A stretch of 64,000 nt of DNA from Paraspadella gotoi (taxonomy: Eukaryota > Chaetognatha), in contig CM119264.1 in assembly GCA_051294375.1 (NCBI GenBank), positions 13,598,813 to 13,662,812 on the forward strand. Reading direction: 5' to 3'. Positions 41,842 through 54,486 of this stretch are shown here, piece after piece. The number at the start of each line of letters is the position of its first letter. The first letter of the stretch is position 1. The notes beneath the pieces are model-generated. The model saw only the letters and a program-made list of their open reading frames with translations, made no database searches and had not been told where the DNA came from. The position numbers and the translations under genes were made by a program.

Positions 41842-43100
41842 TTGCTTCCTTTTCGCGTCCCCACGTTCAGTCCCAGTTTCTTCCCATTTGTATGGAACCA
41901 ACGACATTCTCTCTCCCTCTTTTTCTCCTCCTCTCTCTCGCCCAGACCGTTGCTTGCTTTGTTTCATGCATGTCAATGAAATCGACTGCAAATTTACGTA
42001 AAAAAAAACAAAACAAAAAAAGAACAATAAAAGAACAAAACGCCCGATTGTTTTAACAGTTGCAACAACCCAAGTCGTTGAAATTCCTATTTGAGTATTT
42101 CTTATCTTCGATTATCAAAATCTCTGTTATCGTGATGGGTTTTTAGTGGGTCAGTGACTAATGTAAGGCACTTCACGTTTAACATCAGCAGAGCAGAGAT
42201 TGATTAGAATTTCTTTCAGTATTAAAATAATTAGTTCTAAGGTTACCATCATCCATTTTTATTGTCTTACTTTGATGGCCACTTTTTTCCCAAAAATTTA
42301 TTCGCATATAATCTTCTTGTCTATACTTCTTTCCTCTTCCATACAATCTATTTTTTTTTACCATCAGTTCGACGCAAAGGAGGCAGGGCCGCGTGATATC
42401 GATAATAAATTCGCCATCTCGTCTTTTTCGCTTTTTTTACGGTTCGCCTATATTCTCGCCAGCCTTTTCTTCCTTCAATTTCTTCGACCTCGTTGTTTAT
42501 ATTACAAAAAGTTCTCGTTTCTACTTCAGTTCACTTTCATTCAATTCTACGTCAATTTATATATATATTATTATGGGTAACTTTACTATTCGAAGACCGT
42601 AACCAACCTTAGTTACCACCGGTCGGTCGTTTGTTAATCCATTGAATTTTGTTTTCCCTCTAGCGTTGAGTCTCAGTTTGCGCAATAATGCACACTTTTT
42701 TTGCACAGTAATACAATTTTTTTCATTTCGTCAATTTTTGTTAATTGAAAAAATCATTAATTCATATTAATTTTAATTACAAAAATATTTTTTCCGGTTA
42801 TTAACTTACGTTTAAATTTTTATTTTTTTTTTTGGCCGTCATTTCGCTTATATTTTTCATTCTTTTTCTTGAGTGATGCGTGATGCTTCGTTCAATCCGT
42901 TGTTTTATCTACATGTCTTAATTTCCCTCCCCCCTTCTTTCCACGTCCCCCCCCCTCCCCACGTTCCATCTCCTTCCCCACTCTTCGATTAGTTAGGTTA
43001 TTTTTCACTTAATTTTTTTATTCAAATTACTCTGTTCATTTCCTGCTTCTATTCCTTCCTCCCCATCCACTTCCTCTCTTATCTTCTCTTTTCTTGGCAG

Positions 43101-43209
43101 TTTTCGCGGATCCTACGACCAGGGAACACGTTTTCCTTGGCTGATTCTCCAAAGGATCTTGCGATATGCTTTGGTGGCCGCGGTCGAAAAGTTGAGGGGG
43201 TTGGGTAGT
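43101..43209 (+). CDS. Candidate isolated exon, uncertain
   Basis: A long pyrimidine tract and TTCTTGGCAG make a strong acceptor at 43100. Two frames stay open afterwards: one (FSRILRPGNTFSLAD...) reaches TAG at 43207, the other (FRGSYDQGTRFPWLILQ...) stops at about 43247. Composition is higher in GC than the flanks. No similarity recognised and no partner exon identified, so it may be a cryptic site in pyrimidine-rich DNA. Confidence 0.25.
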
Positions 43210-43524
43210 GAATATCGATTTAAAAAAAGTTGTCTTAAAGGAGTTTAGGGGTCGCCGGAAATCGTAATTGAATGATAATATATTATAATAATGCGTATCT
43301 ATAGCCGTAATATATAGTAAGTATAACAATTGTACAATAATGGTTGGATTTTTGTTGGAATATCCTGGGGTTTAGCAATTATTTTGTTGAAATTATCTAA
43401 TAAAGAAATAAGTAAATTACTCTTGCATAAATTTATATAAAATTTATAAAAAATTTATAAAAAAATAGGAAGTTTGGAAAAAGATTGAGCCTAAGAGTAA
43501 GAACGAATAAATCTCGTGAATTGT

Positions 43525-43583
43525 AGTTGTCGGGGCGTCATTACGATAAAAAGCAGCTGGCAAAAAGGCTCAAAGGAGATAAT
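43525..43583 (+). CDS. Candidate short internal exon, uncertain
   Basis: GAATTGTAG at 43524 is followed by LSGRHYDKKQLAKRLKGDNE and a GTAATT donor after GAG. The basic, coding-like sequence stands out from AT-rich flanks. The acceptor's pyrimidine tract is poor, and no neighbouring exon was identified. Confidence 0.25.
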
Positions 43584-44169
43584 GAGGTAATTTTACATAT
43601 TTTATTATTCATTTCGATTTTGTCTGTTTTTTGTCAACAGGAAAAAAAACGCATAGGCATAAAAATACTTGTTTTTTGCTTCGCCCGAGTTGACGCATCT
43701 CACTCAATTTAACGACCTTTTTAAAAATATATAAAACTGCCTTTTTTAGTATCTCTATTCGCCTCAAGGCACCTCGGAATTACCAAATATATCATTGAAA
43801 ACATATCACTGTGTATCGAAAAGCAATAAAACAAATTATTTGAACCCATAATATTGTTGTATTGTATTGCGAATAAATAATCAAAATTAATGGACTGGCA
43901 AAAGAAAAAAAAAATGAAAAAAAGAAAGGAAAACTAGCAAATCAAAATGGACAAAAAAAGTAGAAGCCTTGAAAAAGAAACAAAAGCGGAAAAAAGATGT
44001 TAAAAAAAAGAAAGAAGTTTTTTAACCTGAACGCTTTGATATCTCAAACGGATAGAGGGAAGAAAGAAATAGTATGAATTGTACGAAAAGGAAAGAAGGT
44101 AGAAGAGACGCGATTAAAAATCAAGGACGCCGAATAAGAAAAGGGGAAACATTTACTTACTAAATAAAA

Positions 44170-45135
44170 ATGGCGCCGCCGCCGACGCTTCCGCCGCCGT
44201 CGCCGCCGCCGCCTACGCATTTTCTAACGCCGCCGACCCCCAGGCGAAAAGCTCGTCGCCCTCGCGGCAACGAAATCGGGGAATTTGGAAAAAACGACGC
44301 CGGAAATGGAAACGTCGAAAATAGAATCAACGCCGACGGAAAGACGATGGAGGGTAAGGACGACGCCGGGAAAATATCGAACGGCGCCCTGTTTGAAGAA
44401 TTCAAGAACGTTAATTTCTCCGGCGCTTCAGAAACGGGCTCCTTTGCGACCGACGCCACAGCCGCCTTCCTCTCCGCCGCCTCAAATTACGATCCGCTTT
44501 GCGACGGATTTCCGCCGCTCGATCCAGTCTATGTCGTCGCCCATTCCACGCCGTCTTGGCTAAACGACGCCGCCTTTCGACTTCGCGACGCCGGATCCTC
44601 TTGTCACCGCAAAATCGGCACCGAAAACGACGACGACGAATCCGTCTGCCACATCCGCGCTCGGTCCGCCATGGATTTGACTCGTCCCGACTGCGCCGCC
44701 GCCGAAACGACGCCGCAATTTCAACCGATGTCGGCGTCATCCACGCCTAGGTCGACGCGACGCCGAGCGGATTCGACAAAGACGGCGACGACGGACATCG
44801 GCGTTGCTCTTCTCCGGCGGCGCTTCGTCCATGACGCCGGCGGATCCTTGAAGGAAATAAGCGGGGCCGCAGCGTCGTGCCGCCCCGGTGGCCGCGTGGG
44901 CTTCGGGGCTGCCGACGACCCCGTCTACTGCAATCTCGGCGTCAACTGTTTGGCGTCTTCGCAGCCCGCCGTCAACCGTCTCGGCGATGGCGTCGGAATC
45001 TTCGGCGAGGAGAATGCCGGCGACGGGAGAGTCGGCGTCGTGAATGGCGTCGGACGCGGAGTTTGTCTCGACAGATCGGCGTCGAATCTGTTGTCATGGA
45101 TGTTCAAACCGATCTTTGGGTGGATTCACGGACGG
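44170..45135 (+). CDS. Probable alternative first coding exon of unknown gene (322 codons)
   Basis: An in-frame stop lies 9 bases before ATGGCG, and 322 codons run to GGACGG|GTAAGT in phase 0. The N-terminus is Pro-rich (MAPPPTLPPPSPPPPTHF). The rest is low-similarity, with Asp/Ala/Gly-rich stretches and scattered Cys, ending NLLSWMFKPIFGWIHGR. The DNA is very rich in GACGCC/GCCGAC words and CpG, unlike the flanks. No domain, signal peptide or clear membrane segment is recognised. Long frames on the other strand also stay open because of the GC bias, so strand choice rests on the ATG, stop and donor. It probably splices to exons beyond 64 kb. The function is unknown. Confidence 0.5.
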
Positions 45136-45759
45136 GTAAGTCTCTCTTTTTTCTTTTAATCTCTTCTTTTCAATGTGTACATTGTACAATGCATTATTAA
45201 CATCAGTGATCAAATAATTTTTTGAAAAATGCTGTGACGGGTCTAAAGGATATGCTACGGTATTCCTGACCTCAAACGAAATGAGGTAAATAATTTTATA
45301 GATAGGCTAGTCTCGGATTTCTCTCTCTCTCTCTCTCTCGCTGTTTCTGTCTCATTGATTCATTTGAGAAGAAAAATGGGTTTCATCTGAGAAGAAAAAA
45401 AATTTAGGCAACGAAGGAAAAAAAATGGGTTCGAGGCTGAAAATTCGTAGCAACTAAATATTTTAGATGCAGCGTGTTTATACGTATCTGGGCAGACATT
45501 TTTTGGTCAGTCAGGCAACTCATAACCTTATGTTTCGTCTATTTAATTTTTTAAAAAGCAGTCTCAATCGTACTATAAATCAATTGAGATTCATTCTGAT
45601 TTCTCTCTTTTTGACTACTCTCCCTTTAACTCTTACCTCTCGCAGAATCCTCTCCTCGTAATCGAATGCTCCTCTATTTTATCATTTTCCTCTCAGACTT
45701 CTTCCCAGAGACCCTCGGCTTTCAGAGATCGGCTGACCATGAGAAGAATGGAGGAATTT

Positions 45760-46200
45760 AGAGAGAGAGAAAGAGAGAGAGAGAGAGCGCTTAACATTGT
45801 CCCGTCTCCAATATCCGTTTCTGCTTATTTCGTAAATGGAAGAAAAGCCTCTCTCATCTATGCCGCTTCCCACGCCCTTCGCCTCCCCCCCCAGTCTGCT
45901 CGCCATTGGTGTCCCGGTCGTTTTCCTTGCGATCTTCCCTGCTTGGTTGATATTTTTACAACCAAATCCTCCGTCTTTCTCCAACCTCCGTTCCCCTGAT
46001 CTAAAACCAAAGCCCAGAGAAACAACCATCTCGTCGCAGTGTCTGATTTCGCCACTCGCCGATATCTCCGCCCCCGTCACAGCAATCCCTGTTATCTCTG
46101 CCTTTCCTGCCGTTCCTGCAGCTCCCGCCGCTCCTGCCGCCTCCGTCGTCGCCTTCTCCGCTATCTCCTCCGCCGCCAACGCCTCCGGTGGTTAGGAGGG
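45760..46200. other. Ambiguous GC-richer open-frame region
   Basis: Plus-strand frame 45836-46195 contains VPVVFLAIFPAWLIFL (hydrophobic) then a Pro/Ala-rich tail. Minus-strand frame 45682-46179 is Ala/Thr/Gly-rich. Neither has a convincing splice junction, and they overlap antisense, so at most one is real. The plus reading fits the local gene direction but I do not call it. Confidence 0.25.
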
Positions 46201-46439
46201 CAAAGGATTGAAGCTATTTCCGAGAATTCTGACCCCAGTCGCCGATATTTGGTCCCCGAGAAGATATAATCTTTTAAGAATCCCTAACTTTTTTTCCCTT
46301 TTTCTTCCTCACTGATTATTCCTTCTTTTTCTTCTCGGTTCTATTTTTTTTTTTGTTTGTCGACGGTTATTTTCCACGGCTTGGACGGATAGACTGTCGA
46401 CTTGCGCCTCATAAACACCATAAAACGACGACAACAAAA

Positions 46440-46567
46440 ACATAAACCGAAAGAAGGGAGAGAGCGCGGACGAACGAACGATTTTTAGTTCAAAACAAAA
46501 ATTTTAGGGACGCACGTTTCCACGTTTAAGCGCACGCACGCCTCCACAGTTCACGCTCTCTGCTTTG
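46440..46567 (+). other. Possible non-coding first exon
   Basis: A CpG-containing block (GCGCACGCACGCC, GCGCGGACGAACGAACG) ends at CTCTGCTTTG|GTAAGT (donor 46568). No ATG-initiated long frame is present. It fits a 5' untranslated exon of the same plus-strand gene as 44170 and 63038, but transcription is not shown. Confidence 0.35.
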
Positions 46568-46630
46568 GTAAGTCGCCATAAAACACTATCTGTGTTCAAA
46601 TCGAATTATTCTAGTTTTCGCCGTTACGGC

Positions 46631-46633
<3 letters not shown>

Positions 46634-46676
<43 letters not shown>

Positions 46677-46680
46677 TCTC
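46634..46680 (+). repeat. (TC)n microsatellite
   Basis: About 23 TC units with one A interruption. Confidence 0.9.
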
Positions 46681-46947
46681 AGAGTCATTCATACTGACCT
46701 TCTTTTATCTCTTTGGCCCTAAGATTTTTTATTAGGGACTATTCCAAGTACAAGTTCGACGAGGAGAGAATTTACAGAGCGCATGTTGCGCGCCATCTTG
46801 ACTAGAAATAAAGAGAAGGAGATAAAGAAAGAGAGGAGAGAGAGTGATAGTGAGATAGTGAGAACGTGACAAAGTGGAGGACATGTTTGTTCTCACCTCC
46901 GACTGGGAATCGAAACGCGGTTATTTCCAATTCAATTTTCGCGACGT

Positions 46948-46949
<2 letters not shown>

Positions 46950-46988
<39 letters not shown>
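46950..46988 (+). repeat. (TC)n microsatellite
   Basis: About 19 TC units inside a pyrimidine-rich stretch. Confidence 0.9.
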
Positions 46989-46992
<4 letters not shown>

Positions 46993-47889
46993 CTCTTTCA
47001 AACGTTTTTTCCGCCCAGTTTACTTTGCCTTCGCTATTTTATTAGCTTTCGTTTTTTTACTAAACCCATTTTCGCTATAATTTTGCATAACAGGGGATTG
47101 AAAGAGCTCTCGTTCCCTACATTTATATTCTACTTCTCCTTTCCTTTCCTTTCCTTTCTCCTTCCTCCGTCTCATCCTCTTCCTCGGCCTCTTGCAACGT
47201 TCCCCCCTTTTCAATCTCAATCAACTCTGCCTCCAATATCACGTCACGTTTTAATCGACGTTAGGTTAAAAACAAAGTTGTCCCTGAAAATATTGTTTTA
47301 CTAAAATATTAAACATTAAACAAGATGTGCTTTGCTTAGTTTTATTTATCGCTAAAAACTCATCTATTTTTTTTTTCAAAATTTTTCCTAAAATTCAGTA
47401 CTACTTAAAAAAGTCCTGATTAAATCAAAACTGTTTTATAGTTTTGCGAAATAATTATACTAAAGCTGAAGTTTATTGAATGTTCATCTTTTATCCTTTA
47501 ATAATCCTTTTAAGGTTATTCATTTATTAGAATATTTTCTGTCCTAATTGATGTTAAAACTGAACTGGATTTGCCTTCATCAAGTTTGCCTTAAATTCCT
47601 TTTTAATTCTCTCTCTTCTCAATTTGCATCTGTTTCTCATTATACATACGAACTTCTTTCCCTCCTTCCTCACTGACTCATTTTGTAATCTTTTGCGATC
47701 TCTCTCTCTCTAAATTGTTTGACTCTGTTTTTTTTTTGTTGTTGTTTTTTTTGCCAATTAGATTGGTGTTTTCTGTTCGAGGGTGAATGGATGTGTCTCT
47801 CTCGGTCAATTTCACTCTCAAATTGAAAAAAAAAAAAAAATAGTCCCGTCCCCCTCAAACTCTCAAACTCGGTCTTCTCTGAAGATAAT

Positions 47890-48141
47890 ATGGAACGGGT
47901 CCCTTTGATGCATTGGCACGTCTGCGGTTCCCGACATGACGACGACAACAGATTTTCTTTTTCCACATTCCTCTTTTTTATCTCTACCTTTCCTTCTATT
48001 CATCATCTTCTTTTCTTCCTCCTCCTGCTTCTTCTTCTGCTCCTCGACCTTGGGAAGCAGCGGGGATTTCTTGGAGTCCGCCTTAAACCGATAACCGGCC
48101 GCGATTCAAACAAACAGTATCCTCCCGGATGCGAATCCAAG
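47890..48141 (+). CDS. Weak candidate first coding exon with membrane segment
   Basis: ATG followed by 84 codons to TCCAAG|GTGCTC, phase 0. It starts MERVPLMHWHVCGSRHDDDN, has a leucine-rich hydrophobic stretch (LLFFLLLLLLLLL) and then GVRLKPITGRDSNKQYPPG. The Leu run comes from CTT/CTC pyrimidine repeats, which weakens the case. The donor is sub-optimal. Sharing phase 0 with the exons at 44170 and 63038 is its main support. Confidence 0.3.
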
Positions 48142-48143
48142 GT

Positions 48144-48158
48144 GCTCTCTCTCTCTCT

Positions 48159-48211
<53 letters not shown>
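48144..48211 (+). repeat. (TC)n microsatellite
   Basis: TC run with single-base interruptions directly after the GT of the candidate exon above. Confidence 0.9.
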
Positions 48212-48214
<3 letters not shown>

Positions 48215-48398
48215 CGTTCCTTTTTTTTTCCCTTTTACTTCTCGAAGTTGTGCCAAAACTTTTCTTTTCTTTTCATTTTTTCTTTGCATGTTAACTTTTT
48301 TAAAAACCGAATCTCGACTGTTACTAATAAAATACTAATAATTAATTAATTAATTAATGAAATAATTTACATTTTCGATAAATTAAAAAAAAAAAAGT

Positions 48399-48530
48399 AT
48401 GTGGATAAGGCGCTACGTGGGCTGAAGATGACTGTCCGTAACTTCTATAAGCCCCTCTAGCAGCCATGGAACTGGTCCCTGGGCTTGGAACCAGGCTTTA
48501 TTCAATGAGCCACCGCCACAGTGATCCAAA
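48399..48530 (-). repeat. Possible tRNA-derived SINE
   Basis: On the minus strand, CTGTGGCGGTGGCTCA resembles an A box and CCTGGTTCCAAGCCCAGG a B box about 30 bases later. It shares GGTTCCA.GCCCAGG.CC.GTTCCA with 29215-29350 on the same strand. Confidence 0.45.
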
Positions 48531-50304
48531 AAAAAATTAAAACCGGATAAAAGCCACGTGAACATACGGGCATAAATACCTATTCGGTCTTTCCATAGTA
48601 ATGCTACGAAGTCTTAGGTAAGATAACAGTTTCCAAAAATTATTCTTTTTCAAGTTATAAGCAAATCTCTATTTCTGGTGAGTCTTTGAGAGGTTTGTTT
48701 CACCCACATGGGTGGAAGAGAAAAATTATTTGACTTTGTTATGGTATCAGCACTTTGTCTAGTTTGTTAACAAATAAAAAAAAGATTTTCAGAATATGTC
48801 ACTATGTATGATATAAAAAACATAGTAAAAACTCATCGAATTTTAGCCGATTTCAATCAACCAGATTTAGTTCCTAATGATACATCTTCTCACTAATCAG
48901 TTACTAATTTAATCTCATCCGCATTCGTCCGCCATTTTGAGAAATTTAAAAATGCTTTTTATTCAAAAAATAATAAAAAAGAATTTGATATTTTTCAGAA
49001 ATTACCATATGATTCTTTTCTTTGATGGATTTTCCGATCTTAATTTGCTTAGAGCACTTTTAAAGAGATTAAATTAATGATTTTATATTTAGCAAAACGA
49101 CTACAATATTAAATATCAAAAAAAATATTAAGTTAGGTCAATTTCTTTGTAATATCAAAATTATAAATCAAAAGTCGTTCAACTACCATAAATAATTTCT
49201 TTAAGAACCAAATTTGTCCGGTTAATGAATTTTTTCTCCATATTTTTTCAAATCTCATCTTAAACATTTGAAACTTTTCCAACAACCTCAGAGGGCTTCT
49301 ATGATAATCAGCATACGAGAAAAAGTTGTTTTTGCCAAAAAAGAGAGGTTTATCCGGAAATTTAGTCCATTTGGATCTCTGTGCACCGGGTCACAACTGA
49401 AAGTGTTTTATGATTCTAGGCGGGGTGAACCTAGGCAATGCCCGACTACAAGTATTTCTACATTTTCGAATCGTTTTCCCACTAAACTGGAAAAGAAAAA
49501 ACTTCTGACCAATTGCAATGTGGCATAATTTGACCTGAAATTACTATAAGCTGATGGCGAACGATTGTTGTGCAATTAGATGAGAACGAAGCACTTCTTT
49601 ACTAGATTTACTAGATTTACTAGATATTACGAGGAAAAGAACTTGAAGATATTAAAAGAAGATCTCGGAGACACAAACCGTTCGAAAGTCGGGAAGATTA
49701 TTTATTTCCATTTTGAAAAGTGACGAGAATTCGATTAAATCGAATTTTAAATAAAAAAAACTTAAATTTTATTCACAGAATGAATTAAAGAAAGAAAGAG
49801 AGAGAGAGAGAAATTTTTTTCCATCGTCTCTTCTGTCTTTTCGGTGGCATCGGCTTTCAGTCGTCAGTCCGTCTCAAAGAATTAATCCTTTTACTTCCTC
49901 TCATCATTCCTTCTCCCTCTATTCCCTTCGATTTCCTTCCTTCCCCCTTTCTCCTACTACTTTCCTCCCTCTCCTGATTTTTCCCCCTTTCTCTTTTTTG
50001 TTTGCGTCTCTAAAACGTTCGGTCCAAATCCTTTTCGATTCTCTTCGACTCAACGCAAACTTTAGGCTCAGTTTGCGTTCAAATCTTTCACGATTCACAT
50101 TTTCCGTGAATTGGCACTGGATTGAAATTTCGCTCGCATTCTGGAACAAACACTAAGCGTTATTTGAAGGCAATCGATTTATATGGAGCGGGACAGTTAA
50201 TGCAATTGTATCATGATACTGCTATGTTTAACAAGACAATAATAAGTTAAGTTTTTTGGCCATTTCCGATCGTTGCTTTTATAGCTACTTGGCACGATAC
50301 TGAG

Positions 50305-50355
<51 letters not shown>
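50305..50355 (+). repeat. (TC)n/(TTTC)n microsatellite
   Basis: A short TC run continuing into about nine TTTC units. Confidence 0.9.
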
Positions 50356-50637
50356 TATTTCTTTTTCCCCTATTTTTCTGTGTAGAGTAATAATTTTTGT
50401 TAACGTTTTTGTTCTTCTTGTGTTTCTTGTCCCTTCATTACTTCAGTTTCTACTTCAGTTTTGCTTGACAATTGTTTGTTCATGTAAATTCATTTTTTTC
50501 CTGAAGAGGAAATATGTTTTTTTCTCCTCTCTCTTGTCTGATGCGGTTCAGATAATTCTATTCCGCTCGTCACAAATTTAAATTTTTTCTCCCTCTTCCT
50601 CTTCTTCTCTCATTCTCTCATTCGCTTTGTCTTCCTG

Positions 50638-50644
<7 letters not shown>

Positions 50645-50682
<38 letters not shown>

Positions 50683-50750
50683 CTCTCTCTCTCTTCCCTT
50701 CTCTCTCCCTCTCTCTCCCCTCCCTTTCCTTTCTCTCGTCAGTTGAAGTT
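50645..50750 (+). repeat. (TC)n microsatellite with imperfect continuation
   Basis: About 24 TC units, then CTCCC/CTTTC-rich sequence. Confidence 0.9.
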
Positions 50751-51873
50751 TTTTTTATAAATTATATCGAAATACTTGTCGTTTCCACGGCAGCTTTCGG
50801 GTCCCGATACTCACAAGAAATAAGCTCACTTATTCGAATTGTCTTTCGTCGCTGTTTGTTTTCTTTCTTCTCACAGTGTACGATTCCGTTAATCTCATTT
50901 CGTGAAAATATAAGAAAAAACAGAAGAAAAGGGAGAGATATTTATTTCTACTAAAAAAATTACGAAATTTTTAATGTTTTTTTTTTTTTTTTTAAATTTA
51001 TATTTATCCGTTCGCGTCTCGAGCCTCATTTTTTGAGTCAAGTTTTGTCTTTAAGCATCGCCGTTTTTTTCCGCCATTAATTTCCAGCTGGTCACCCTCG
51101 ATTCAATTTTTTTCTTTCCTTCCTTTTTTTTTCTGTTCTCTTCGTCTTCAATATTTTTGTCGCCACAATATTTAAAATGTTGAAAATCTTGTCGTATTTT
51201 TAAGTTTGCTTCAGTATCCCCTGGATAGAATTCAGAAGTTCTTCCAAAATTTAAAAAAAAAACCTCGAAAACACGGAGTCTGTTTCAGGACTCAAATCAA
51301 AAGCAAGGTTGGGCTCTCTCTCTCTCCCTCCCTCCCTCCCTGAGTCGCCGCCATTTTTTTTTACCGTTCTTTTTTCTTACTTTTCTTGTAGTTACTCTTC
51401 CTTCTCTTTTATTTCTTTGTCTCCTTCTCTTGCTCCTCCTGAGTCTCATTATTTTCTTCGTCGTTTTCTTCTCCTCCTCCTCCAGACGTACTTCTTCTTT
51501 TTCTTCTGGCTTTTTTTTTTTCATTTAAATTTCACGCTACTCTTACTTTTCTCCATCTCTTTCTCTTTAGATTTTCCTTATTTTATCCTTTTAATTCTTT
51601 TTTTTTTCAGTTTTTCCTATTGTTCTTTTATTCCGTTGATTTTTTTTAAATTCCCTGATGTCCATCAGTATTAATCTACTCTCCTTTCTAATTTCTTCTG
51701 TTTTCTTTTTCTTCCTCTCCTTCCTTTTCCTCCTTTTTCTCCTCCTTCATCTTCTTCTTCTTCTTCTTCTTCTCGTTCCTGCACCGACTGATCCAACTGA
51801 CTCTTCATAGGCTCTCAGACGCACACGGAGTCAGCTCATGAATCCGGTTCCCCTGTCCTCTTTTCGCTTTCGC

Positions 51874-51906
<33 letters not shown>

Positions 51907-52920
51907 GCTCCGCGTAAAGGCATCATTATCCCCGGACTATTTGCTCTCAGCGCCGAGTCTCTCTCTCTCTCTCTGTCTCTCTCTGTTTCTAGGCTCCGTT
52001 TATTCGATAAATAATGTAGTCTCTCGTTTTTCATGGAAAACAACAGTTCGTAACTGTTGCTAAGATTTCCTTTTGGCGCGAAGATCTTCCATTCCGACAT
52101 TCCTTAAAAAAATTATATTTTCAAGAAGAAAACGAAAATTTTTTTTGGACGAAATGGCACAAATTTAATTTAAAAGCTTCAGAATTTCTCCGAAAAATAT
52201 AATATTTTACGGAACAGTTTTTTTTTTCTTAGATCGGATTACAACGCGATTTTCTCAGGCTCAACCTTTTGCTAAATAATCAACCGATAACCGTCCTAAC
52301 GATTCTATTTTTTTTTCTTCGAATTTAAAAATTGAATTTAATTTATTTAAAAAAAAAAGAAAAAGAAAAAGAAAAAGAAAAAGAGAGAGGTGGAGAAATA
52401 AATAGAAAGAGAAAAAAAGAGAGTGAGAGAGAAAGCGAGAAAAAGAAACGGATTCAAAATAATCAGAGCAAGGCTTGACCTTTCTTTGATTTGGTTCGTT
52501 GGCTGAATTTAATGGGATGCAGCTCATGAGAAAGAGGCTTGTGAAAATGTGTGAGGAAGACAAGTCAGCGAGAAAATCTTTGTTTTATGGGGGAGATAGG
52601 AAAGAAAAGACTGGACTGACTGACTGTTTTAGAGAAAGAGATAGTGAAGAGAGAGAGAGAAAGAGAGAGAGAGAAAAATTGATTCTCGTTTCATTTAGCG
52701 AAAGCGAAATAATCTAATCCGACGCGACCCCAGTAGGCGAAATGATGGGGAAAGTACTTATATTGTGTAAATGGTTGGTGATTATTTCCAAACGGTGGTC
52801 GAAATTGTACTAATGTAGTTGTTACTCTGGCTTGCTGGCCTGATTGAAGTTGAAAAACTCCTTTTTAAGTAACAGAACCAACATGCGTTAAAGAAATCGA
52901 TATTTTAGAGAGAGAGAGAG

Positions 52921-53055
52921 ATACACACGGAATGCCTGGCGTCGGTCGTCCGAGCACGCCCTGGAAATCGATCGTTCAAAATGGCGTCCCAAGTATTTCT
53001 CCGCAGCAGCAGCAGCAGCAGAGTCAGTGAAAGCCGACATCTGAAAAAAAAATAA
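52921..53055 (+). other. GC-richer patch with (CAG)6 and short open frames
   Basis: From 52933 a frame reads MPGVGRPSTPWKSIVQNGVP then SISPQQQQQQSQ and stops. The next frame gives MASQVFLRSSSSSRVSESRH. Neither has a clear donor, so a coding role is doubtful. The CAG run is polymorphism-prone. Confidence 0.3.
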
Positions 53056-53429
53056 AGGTTGACTTTCTAAACGATTTCATCCACAAAACTATTCTTGAGG
53101 TGGGAAACGCTATAATAATATCTCTGTTAATATTATTAATATCGCTTTGTTGTCCAGACTTCTCCTGACAAGAATTTAAAACTAAAAATTTTAGAGAACT
53201 TAAAATTCCGCTAATCTCGGGTTCGTTAGGTTTTGCCAGGTCTCCCCACGTATCGCTTGGTCACTTTTATTTTTCGAACTCTCTCGGTCCAGCCACTAGA
53301 TACTCGCCAGATCCGGTTTTCCCGTCGCCAGCGTTAATCCCAGAATTCGACGCAGGTCTCGATGCATCGCAACTAAAGCGACCGGATTCGATGGGTGGAA
53401 AAGCAGGACGCGAATCAATGTTTTTCTCC

Positions 53430-53480
53430 TGCACCACTCGTCGTCGTTGTCCTCGTCGTCGTCGTTGTCGTCGTCGAAGT
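53430..53480 (+). repeat. (GTC)n/(CGT)n triplet run
   Basis: CGTCGTCGTTGTCCTCGTCG-type repeats. Similar runs are at 54024-54100, 57425-57445 and 57585-57600. They lie in the GC-richer islands of this region. Confidence 0.7.
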
Positions 53481-54148
53481 CGTCTCCGGTCCTTGGCAGC
53501 CAACCAAAGGCGGTGGGCGGATCTCAATGTAAAGAAACAATTTTTGCCCAGTTCATGATGAATCGGATTTTCTCACGCGAACGCTTCGATTTTCTTTCTC
53601 CGAATCCAATTCAGACAGTAGTGCCACTTGTAGTGGGTTGTTAAATTACTGAATTTCATTTGAATACCTCATTGTATAATTAGGGTGGGTCCGTGTGTTT
53701 TGCGGTTTATCAGAAATATTTTAAGAACTTTAGAAAAAGTGGGTGCGCCGGAATGGATGAGTCATCTCCTTTTGGTGGCGTTGGTCGTTCTCATCTTCGT
53801 CTCCGGATTTTCTGGGTCTTCATCTCCTTAGCGACGCCAAACAAACTCTGGCTCATTGGTAAAAAAGTTAATAAACAAAGAAACAAACCATTTTTGACTT
53901 TTATCTTTTTCCTATGAATCTCTTCCCCCTTTCCTTTTTTTTTAATCCTATTTTTGTTTTTAGTAGCACACCCGATAATCCGTTTGTGTGGTATTTTCAT
54001 ATAAAGCCCGACGCAATCATTGTCGTCGTCGTCGTTCTTCCCGTCCACCTCGTAGTTGCCATTATCGTATTGGTTGTCGTCGTCGTCGTCGTCGTCGCAA
54101 ACAGCTTTGCATCGACTGTTGGACGACCATCATGAAACTTCAATTTCC

Positions 54149-54151
<3 letters not shown>

Positions 54152-54200
<49 letters not shown>
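54152..54200 (+). repeat. (TC)n microsatellite
   Basis: About 24 TC units following a GTC-rich block. Confidence 0.9.
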
Positions 54201-54205
<5 letters not shown>

Positions 54206-54486
54206 TCTTCCCCTCACTCTTTTTCCTTCCCGGACAAATGAACTCCCGGATTTGGGTCGTGCGATGCTTACTTTTTTTCCTCGACCCCGCGAAGGCGAAT
54301 CGATTTTGTTGGATAAAAATTCACTCCCACAATTTTTTTTTCTTCTTTTTTTTTGGTAACATTTTCGTCGAGGAAAGGACGACGTTGGGGTCAAGAATGT
54401 TTTTTCGTTCCTTTTCGATAATTTTTTCTTTTTTCTTTCTTATCTTTTATTCCTTCCGCGATTTAGTTTTCTGTCCAGCAACGTGG

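Larger units (their letters stand above)
48531..52920. other. Pyrimidine-rich intergenic or intronic DNA
   Basis: Contains (TTTC)n at 50305-50355, (TC)n at 50645-50695, short TC runs at 51315, 51880 and 51960, (CTT)n at 51750-51774 and (AAAAAG)n at 52355-52385. The frame at 49268-49528 is the longest non-repetitive one but matches nothing I recognise. No confident gene. Confidence 0.6.

Noticed and set aside
49268-49528. 86-codon plus frame, considered as a transposase fragment
   Set aside because: No transposase motif (no DDE/D spacing, no helix-turn-helix) is recognisable and no inverted ends flank it.
53447-53644. Ser-rich open frame (MSSSSSLSSSKSSPVL...)
   Set aside because: The Ser run is a GTC/TCG triplet repeat. 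No donor or similarity, although it lies in a GC-richer island.
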